Translations under genes and position numbers: made by a program
Notes under the pieces: generated by a model
Told to the model about the DNA's origin: nothing
Database searches by the model: none
The model's input: only the letters and a program-made list of their open reading frames with translations
Part shown: piece by piece, positions 4,752 to 9,132 of the stretch
Layout: each line of letters starts with the position of its first letter
How positions within the stretch are numbered: position 1 is the first letter of the stretch
Assembly (NCBI GenBank): GCA_943349725.1
Contig: CALQZP010000042.1
Span: 1 to 9,132 of the forward strand
From: Candidatus Nomurabacteria bacterium
Lineage (GTDB): Bacteria; Patescibacteriota; Minisyncoccia; Phycocordibacterales; UBA10002
Reading direction: 5' to 3'
DNA: 9,132 bases

Positions 4752-5564
4752 TTACCTTGCTAGCCTAAAGCTTTTCCCCGTTTTCTTCAAGAACCCCTCA
4801 CGGGTAAGCTCCGAAACAACTTCTTCCGCAGATACCCCATTCGTATTTTTCTTCGCATCTCCGAGTGTCATCCTACCCTTCTCCGTAACGAGGCGAAGTA
4901 TCTTGCCACGAAGTTCTCGCCGAGAACCCTTAAATACTGATTGTTTAATGTAGCTTTTGCTGTGAATGTTTGGGTTACCTACCGTAGCCTTTAGCATCGC
5001 CCCGTAGTCCATAAGTGCGCCGTACCACTGCCTTACCGAACGAGGGAGTGTCTGCTCCACCATCTCCAAAATCTCCGCGTCAGACACATTCCTCCGCCCC
5101 TTAAAAAAGAAGCACAAGTAAACCGTGCGGATATTCGTTTCAATAAATGCTGACGGAAGATTAAACGCGAATGCGCCAATCGCTCCAGCGGTATATGGTC
5201 CGACACCTGGAAGTGCATCAATCTTTTGAATGTCGACAGGAATCTTTCCGCCATACTCTTTTACAATCATCTCACCCGCGTGCTTGAGATTGAGCGCGCG
5301 CCTGTTGTAGCCAAGCCCTTGCCACACCTTAAGCACCGCCGAAATGGGAACCCTCGCAAGTACCTTCGCGGTCGGAAATTGTTTCATCCACTTTGTAAAA
5401 AATGGCACCACCCGCTCTGCCTGTGTCTGCTGAAGCATTACCTCCGAAACCAAAATCGCGTAGGGGTCGCGCGTCTCCCTCCACGGAAACACTCTCCCAC
5501 TCTTCTTGTAGTGGTCAACAATAGTTTTCTGAAACACCGTTACGTCTTTCGGGGACAACTGCAT
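4752..5564 (-). CDS. mutY: MutY-like DNA glycosylase lacking the Fe-S cluster
   Basis: A 270-residue HhH-GPD protein. MutY hallmarks are clear: Phe-Pro-Trp-Arg (26-29), Ser-Glu-Val-Met-Leu-Gln-Gln-Thr-Gln (40-48) with catalytic Glu41, Trp-Gln-Gly-Leu-Gly-Tyr (81-86), and the helix-hairpin-helix Leu-Pro-Gly-Val-Gly-Pro-Tyr-Thr-Ala-Gly (118-127). Known MutY removes adenine opposite 8-oxoguanine in base-excision repair. Three oddities: the catalytic Asp position (D138 in E. coli) is Glu142 in Ile-Glu-Thr-Asn-Ile-Arg-Thr-Val; the region after Met-Asp-Tyr-Gly-Ala-Met (185-190) has none of the four cluster cysteines; and the C-terminal NUDIX-like 8-oxoG-recognition domain is replaced by about 55 residues that look like a small winged helix (215-270). 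Specificity may therefore differ from classical MutY. The ATG at 5564 sits exactly at the predicted transcription start. RNHCP follows downstream. Confidence 0.88.
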   Translation of the reverse strand: MQLSPKDVTVFQKTIVDHYKKSGRVFPWRETRDPYAILVSEVMLQQTQAERVVPFFTKWMKQFPTAKVLARVPISAVLKVWQGLGYNRRALNLKHAGEMIVKEYGGKIPVDIQKIDALPGVGPYTAGAIGAFAFNLPSAFIETNIRTVYLCFFFKGRRNVSDAEILEMVEQTLPRSVRQWYGALMDYGAMLKATVGNPNIHSKSYIKQSVFKGSRRELRGKILRLVTEKGRMTLGDAKKNTNGVSAEEVVSELTREGFLKKTGKSFRLAR

Positions 5565-5570
5565 CCCGCC

Positions 5571-5576
5571 ATTCTA
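5571..5576 (-). promoter_or_regulatory. -10 box of mutY (leaderless start)
   Basis: TAGAAT on the minus strand (five of six matches to TATAAT) ends 6 nt before the ATG, placing +1 on the A at 5564. The -35 is weak: TTGCAC at 5593-5598 with 16-bp spacing. No ribosome-binding site is visible. Confidence 0.55.
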
Positions 5577-5606
5577 ACGTGTGCTCGTTTCTGTGCAACT
5601 AAACAG

Positions 5607-5634
5607 AAATGCCCCGACATTCGTCGGGGCATTT
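5607..5634 (-). terminator. Terminator after DUF3999 gene
   Basis: A 12-bp perfect stem (5607-5618 with 5623-5634) with a GC-rich core and 4-nt loop lies 4 nt past the stop codon of the DUF3999 gene. The 3' arm on the minus strand ends in ATTT and is followed by a T-rich run (CTGTTT). It separates the DUF2339/DUF3999 unit from mutY, which has its own promoter. Confidence 0.8.
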
Positions 5635-5638
5635 TAAA

Positions 5639-7030
5639 CTACACTTTCGGCGGTTCGTTATTCTGTGGAGGTTGTGGTGAGATTGGCGGAGTAGCAACTG
5701 AACTTGAAGCGGGTGTTACAGGTGAGTGCGGATGGAGGTGACTCCAGAGATACCAGAAGATTACTGCTCCGATGAGGAGCACGAGCACGACAAGGGTGAT
5801 ATTTAGAAAAATCTTATTGCGCTCGGTGAACGGCACTACCGGTCCTGCTGGCGCCACATATGTTCCATTTTCTTTTTGCACACCGAGGCTCGCTTCCGGA
5901 AGCGCGGTAGTTTCCAGATACGCAAAGTACCGCGAGAGGTCATAGGTCGGAGTATAGGCGCGAGGATTACCGTAGAAAAGTGTGTATGAAGTGTTTGGCT
6001 GTGCCTCAAACACCAGTGTGCGGAGAATATGTGTCACCTCTACTTTATTTAGAACATGAAGCGGTGTGTCGTCAAAGTTCTGGATGCTCACTTTGTAAAA
6101 CCGATGGGTCGCTTCGGGGTACTCAACGGAAAGGCTGGTGCCGGTAAACTTTGGGGTGTCAATTTGGGAAAGATGCCCCTGCCCTACGCGCGACCAGGTC
6201 GTCGCATCGGCACTTCCGAAAAGATAGGCATTTCGGCTAAAGTTACCGCGATCACTGACAAAGAGTGTAATTTTATGCGTGGGAATTCCCGACGCACCGA
6301 GATCAATAATCGCTTCGGTCGTTTGATCATCTTTCTTTTGCACAATATCGGCGGGGAGTGTTTCGGCCTCTACCTTCGCCGAACTTATCTCGTACCGATA
6401 CACACTGCCCCGCAGAAGTGTGAGTGCACCTTCGGGACCATTCTCAACCACCACCCGAAGGTAGCGCGAGCTATTTTGCGGATAGGAAACCTCCCCAAGA
6501 TCGGTGCTAAATTTCGTCTGTGGGTCGGTAAATTTGAAGATATAACCTTTGTCAGTGAGGAGATCCCACGAAGCCGAACTGTGGGGTACGAGTGTGTCGC
6601 CGGCAAAGATGCTCACCTGCCGTTTGTAATTGAGCGAGCTTGTCTCAAGATGAATTCTGCTATGAAGTGTCCCACTTTGTCCAAGGTCAAGAATAAACTG
6701 GAGACGACCCCTACTATCCACGACCGTATCTATAACCTGCGATGAAAGGTACTGCGCGCGAACATCTGCTGTTTCGACGGAAAATTGATACGGCACTTCC
6801 CGCTCCCCCTGCATCACGCGAATATCCTTGAATGCGTTACCGCCCGCAGACACCGCGCGGTCGAGCTTGACCCGAACATACCCTGCTCCGCCAATAGAGG
6901 GTACCGTGATGGGGCGCTCATACTGCCATTTTGAGGCAGTGAAATCGGCAACCGCTAAAAGCGGAAGAGCCAAGAAGACGCTAAAGAAAATAATTCGTTT
7001 GAGATTCATAGGTAGTTGGAACGTGCGCAT
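5639..7030 (-). CDS. DUF3999 family membrane-anchored extracytoplasmic protein
   Basis: A 463-residue protein from the chosen start. It has an N-terminal signal peptide (Lys-Arg, then a hydrophobic stretch, cleavage near Leu-Ala-Val-Ala before Asp-Phe at about 28) and a large beta-rich extracytoplasmic region. Repeated segments such as Ser-Arg-Tyr-Leu-Arg-Val-Val-Val-Glu-Asn and His-Arg-Phe-Tyr-Lys-Val-Ser-Ile-Gln-Asn recall discoidin-like beta sandwiches. One C-terminal membrane helix follows (about 413-432), then a Pro/Ser-rich cytoplasmic tail. DUF3999 genes commonly sit beside DUF2339 genes, as here; the pair may form a membrane complex of unknown function. The reading frame is open up to an ATG at 7141, but that extension would run through two hairpins and gives residues unlike a signal peptide; ATG 7030 (or 7009, seven codons later) is preferred. 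An AGGGGAG sequence lies in the hairpin arm before 7030. Confidence 0.82.
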   Translation of the reverse strand: MRTFQLPMNLKRIIFFSVFLALPLLAVADFTASKWQYERPITVPSIGGAGYVRVKLDRAVSAGGNAFKDIRVMQGEREVPYQFSVETADVRAQYLSSQVIDTVVDSRGRLQFILDLGQSGTLHSRIHLETSSLNYKRQVSIFAGDTLVPHSSASWDLLTDKGYIFKFTDPQTKFSTDLGEVSYPQNSSRYLRVVVENGPEGALTLLRGSVYRYEISSAKVEAETLPADIVQKKDDQTTEAIIDLGASGIPTHKITLFVSDRGNFSRNAYLFGSADATTWSRVGQGHLSQIDTPKFTGTSLSVEYPEATHRFYKVSIQNFDDTPLHVLNKVEVTHILRTLVFEAQPNTSYTLFYGNPRAYTPTYDLSRYFAYLETTALPEASLGVQKENGTYVAPAGPVVPFTERNKIFLNITLVVLVLLIGAVIFWYLWSHLHPHSPVTPASSSVATPPISPQPPQNNEPPKV

Positions 7031-7042
7031 CTTAGTCTTATC

Positions 7043-7079
7043 TCCCCTAATAAGGGGATCACTCCGATTCTTATCGGAG
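7043..7079 (-). promoter_or_regulatory. Tandem hairpins before DUF3999 gene, SD-like sequence in stem
   Basis: Two hairpins 3 nt apart: a 7-bp stem (7062-7068 with 7073-7079) and a 6-bp stem (7043-7048 with 7053-7058). On the minus-strand RNA the second stem's 3' arm reads AGGGGA and ends 12 nt before the ATG at 7030. The arrangement mirrors the one before the RNHCP gene. A GATAAT (7103-7108) upstream could serve as a -10 box, but no -35 is evident. Confidence 0.45.
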
Positions 7080-7146
7080 GGGGTGTGCGTATGTCGTTTA
7101 ATATTATCTTGTAATGACGCTACGTACCTTATCTTATTCATACTTT

Positions 7147-7180
7147 GTTCGTACTCTTTTCTTGTTCGTACCAGTTCGTA
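7147..7180. repeat. Three direct copies of GTTCGTA
   Basis: GTTCGTA occurs at 7147-7153, 7164-7170 and 7174-7180 (TACGAAC on the minus strand), just after the stop of the DUF2339 gene. The spacing is 17 and 10 nt, start to start. They could be binding sites for a regulator of the DUF3999 gene or a chance cluster. Confidence 0.35.
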
Positions 7181-7183
7181 TTC

Positions 7184-9130
7184 TTATAACACCTCTTGTA
7201 ATCGATGCTTCCATTTGGCATATGCGAACGAAACCAGAAGTGCGATGACGCCAAAACTAATGGAAGAGATAATTCGGTAGACCTCTCCGAGCGCCCACAC
7301 ATCTATGAGCACTTTGAAGGCGGTAACAAACAAGAGAACGAGTCCGAGGAGGCGGACAAGACGACGCTTCGCCCCAAAGCCGAAGGCGGTAAGCGCGACA
7401 GCGTAGAGCGCCCACATAATGGATACAACGGTATTTCTCCTGTTTTGCGTAGATTTCTGCTCGGCATAGAACGTTGTTTCTTTCTGCCTAAAGTCGTTTT
7501 GCATTCGCTCACTTACGTCCCCTCCGCCATTCTGATAGAAGTTTGTGGAAATCGTCTGCTGGGCTTTTTGGCCAGCAAAGATTGCTTTGCCATAGTGTGC
7601 GTTGATTTCACTCGTTACAATAAAGAGTGACATCAAATGTGCAACGACAAACAGAAACGCCGCGCCTTGTTTGCGTCCTTCTTCATCTCCCTCTCCGAGG
7701 TGTCGCATCAGCATATATCCCACGAGGTACGCGACCACAATAGCAACGACGGTAAGGAAGAAGCGAGAATTAAATATGGGGGTATACAGTGCCAGGTCTC
7801 CGATTCCCATATCGAAGGTAAAGAGACGAATGAGGCCCACCCCAAAGACGATGAGTCCAAACACGTTGGTGCTGTGCCTTCGAACCACACTGCCCATCGC
7901 CACAAGAAGCGCGGATTCCACGAGCCACGCCAGGGTAATCCATTTTCCGGAGAACTGAATAGGCATAGCGAGCGTCAAAAAGACGATGGCAATACCGGGA
8001 AGATACAGGTTAAGCGTCTTATCTTCAGGATTCACCCGATAAGCGATATAGGCAACAAAGAGGTAGAAGACGGCGAGGAAAAACATAAAGAAACCCATAA
8101 TTCCGTGATAGAGCGGATTGAGTATCGTGTATGACGCGAGTGCGTAGAGCGCGGCATTTCCAGTGATAAGGAAGAGGTCTTCAGACTTTGAAAGCTTCTT
8201 CCAGAGCACGTTGTGCACAATGCCGGCAATAAGATAGATGACGAAGAATATCGTAAACACGAGAAATACTTTGAAGAGGTCGGCGGGAGTGTAAAAGCTC
8301 CAAAACCAGGCGTACGACCAAAACACGGTACCGAGAAAGCCAAGCAGGTTGAGTCGATTCCACTTCTTGAAGATGGCTACGGCCAAGATACCGATATCAA
8401 GCACGGTAAGGTAGCTCATCAGTCCCCCGAAGTTATTCACCCCGGTGGAGAGGAGCATCGGTGTCGCAAATCCGCCAATGATACCAAGCACGGCGAGTTG
8501 TTGCGTTCCCCCGATAACCGAGAGCGTGACCGAGAGCGCCGTCACTGCAAGCATGAGTAGCCCCGCGGTAGTGCTTCCGATAAAGTTATAAAACGCGAAC
8601 GAAGCGTAAATGGAAAGGTACAGAATAGCGATACCGCCACCCGACACGATGTCCGAATACACCAAATACTTCTTGCGGAGGAACTGCCCCACCACAACGA
8701 AAATACTACCGCCCATAATACCGAGCATAATGCGCCCTATCGGATCGATAATGTTGTTATCAAACGCCCACTTCAGGAAGAAGGAGACGCCGAGTACAAT
8801 GGCAAGGATGCCGATCTTTCCAATCCACTGACCGCCCTTCTCTTCACCGTCAACCTTGGGAGCTGGCGCGGAGACCGAAGCACTAGAGGGAAATGCCCCT
8901 GTCTGAACCGCCGTCGCTCCATTTGCGGGAGTAGGCTCCATTCCGGGTAGCCCCGCAAGGTCGGCAAGCGAAGGAGCAGAAGCAGAAGCAGAAGCAGAAG
9001 TGGAAGACTTTACTCCCCCCTTGATCACCTTCTCAATCCGAGCAGACAGACGATTGATCTTTCCATTAAGATAGACAAACGCCACGATAAAAAAGATAAT
9101 CCCGAAAAACGAAAAATCTCCGTAAAACAT
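7184..9130 (-). CDS. DUF2339 family polytopic membrane protein
   Basis: A 648-residue integral membrane protein. An N-terminal membrane helix (about 8-21) is followed by a short charged, coiled-coil-like stretch (22-38), a low-complexity Ser/Ala/Pro linker (about 42-95) that includes a Ser-Ala dipeptide run coded by a hexanucleotide repeat, and then many closely packed hydrophobic helices from about residue 101 to the end. A polar, extracytoplasmic-looking insertion (about 509-560) rich in Gln and Asn precedes the last helices, which carry the family-typical Trp-Ala-Leu-Tyr-Ala, Leu-Leu-Gly-Leu-Val-Leu-Leu..Thr-Ala-Phe-Lys-Val and Tyr-Arg-Ile-Ile-Ser pattern. The DUF2339 family has no firmly established function; a transport or envelope role is guessed from topology. 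It is upstream of the DUF3999 gene on the same strand. The ATG at 9130 gives a sensible N-terminus but only 2 nt of upstream sequence is available, so the true start could lie outside the window. Confidence 0.88.
   Translation of the reverse strand: MFYGDFSFFGIIFFIVAFVYLNGKINRLSARIEKVIKGGVKSSTSASASASAPSLADLAGLPGMEPTPANGATAVQTGAFPSSASVSAPAPKVDGEEKGGQWIGKIGILAIVLGVSFFLKWAFDNNIIDPIGRIMLGIMGGSIFVVVGQFLRKKYLVYSDIVSGGGIAILYLSIYASFAFYNFIGSTTAGLLMLAVTALSVTLSVIGGTQQLAVLGIIGGFATPMLLSTGVNNFGGLMSYLTVLDIGILAVAIFKKWNRLNLLGFLGTVFWSYAWFWSFYTPADLFKVFLVFTIFFVIYLIAGIVHNVLWKKLSKSEDLFLITGNAALYALASYTILNPLYHGIMGFFMFFLAVFYLFVAYIAYRVNPEDKTLNLYLPGIAIVFLTLAMPIQFSGKWITLAWLVESALLVAMGSVVRRHSTNVFGLIVFGVGLIRLFTFDMGIGDLALYTPIFNSRFFLTVVAIVVAYLVGYMLMRHLGEGDEEGRKQGAAFLFVVAHLMSLFIVTSEINAHYGKAIFAGQKAQQTISTNFYQNGGGDVSERMQNDFRQKETTFYAEQKSTQNRRNTVVSIMWALYAVALTAFGFGAKRRLVRLLGLVLLFVTAFKVLIDVWALGEVYRIISSISFGVIALLVSFAYAKWKHRLQEVL
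8975..9000. repeat. Hexanucleotide tandem repeat (agcaga)4 inside DUF2339 gene
   Basis: Four perfect copies of agcaga plus two bases lie in the coding sequence of the DUF2339 protein and encode the alternating Ser-Ala run in its linker. Because the unit is 6 bp, copy-number change keeps the frame and would only lengthen or shorten the linker. Confidence 0.85.
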
Positions 9131-9132
9131 AA

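Noticed and set aside
5226..5741. + strand open frame opposite mutY and the terminator
   Set aside because: It is antisense to a clear MutY coding region and crosses a terminator; treated as a shadow frame.
7031..7141. N-terminal extension of the DUF3999 protein to the ATG at 7141
   Set aside because: The added residues are encoded by two perfect hairpins and would bury the signal peptide; a start at 7030 or 7009 gives a normal export signal.
7147..7180. GTTCGTA repeats as a CRISPR array
   Set aside because: The repeats are only 7 nt with spacers of 3-10 nt; no cas genes are present.
7602..8134. Overlapping + strand frames opposite the DUF2339 gene
   Set aside because: They are antisense to a strongly recognisable membrane protein and have charged, low-information composition typical of the reverse complement of hydrophobic codons.
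1..9132. Alternative genetic code (UGA = Gly) as in Absconditabacteria/Gracilibacteria
   Set aside because: Genes end normally at TGA (862-864; minus strand 4356-4358) and all others are full length under the standard code.

Overview
This window looks like a chromosomal stretch of a Patescibacteria/CPR bacterium, most likely Parcubacteria-like. That is an inference from gene content: a peptidoglycan-binding-domain/trypsin-like secreted protease, a DUF2339 and DUF3999 membrane-protein pair, stand-alone sigma-70 region-4 proteins, a HTH/LAGLIDADG-like protein, an RNHCP zinc protein, a tRNA without encoded CCA, and several genes with no Shine-Dalgarno (SD) sequence. TGA is used as a stop (after the first CDS and the RNHCP gene) and all genes read through under the standard code, so recoding of UGA to Gly is not indicated.

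Layout. 1-129: a leader rich in inverted repeats. 130-1096 (+): a secreted beta-barrel-like protein followed 4 nt later by a small unknown protein. 1210-1922 (+): two tandem, paralogous stand-alone sigma region-4 proteins, closed by a strong intrinsic terminator at 1929-1962. 2115-2894 (-): a HTH/LAGLIDADG-like gene, then tRNA-Gly(TCC) starting 2 nt after its stop, then a 16-bp terminator hairpin. 3006-4352 (+): the secreted protease, divergent from the previous unit. 4356-9130 (-): DUF2339 protein, DUF3999 protein, terminator, a MutY-like glycosylase, and an RNHCP zinc protein. The last of these converges on the protease with only 3 nt between stop codons.

Two kinds of gene start can be seen. 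The HTH/LAGLIDADG gene, the protease and mutY have a good -10 hexamer placed so that the predicted transcription start falls on, or within 2 nt of, the ATG, which implies leaderless mRNAs. The sigma pair has near-identical SD leaders. The RNHCP and DUF3999 genes share a third arrangement: two tandem hairpins, the second holding an SD-like purine arm 11-12 nt before the ATG.

The features most worth a second look are: the sigma-4 paralogue that has lost about 10 residues of its helix-turn-helix; the MutY homologue lacking all four iron-sulfur cysteines and carrying Glu at the catalytic Asp position; the protein-coding gene fused in transcription to tRNA-Gly; and a candidate outer-membrane-type beta-barrel in a lineage usually described as lacking an outer membrane. 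No insertion sequence, CRISPR array, rRNA or phage module was seen.
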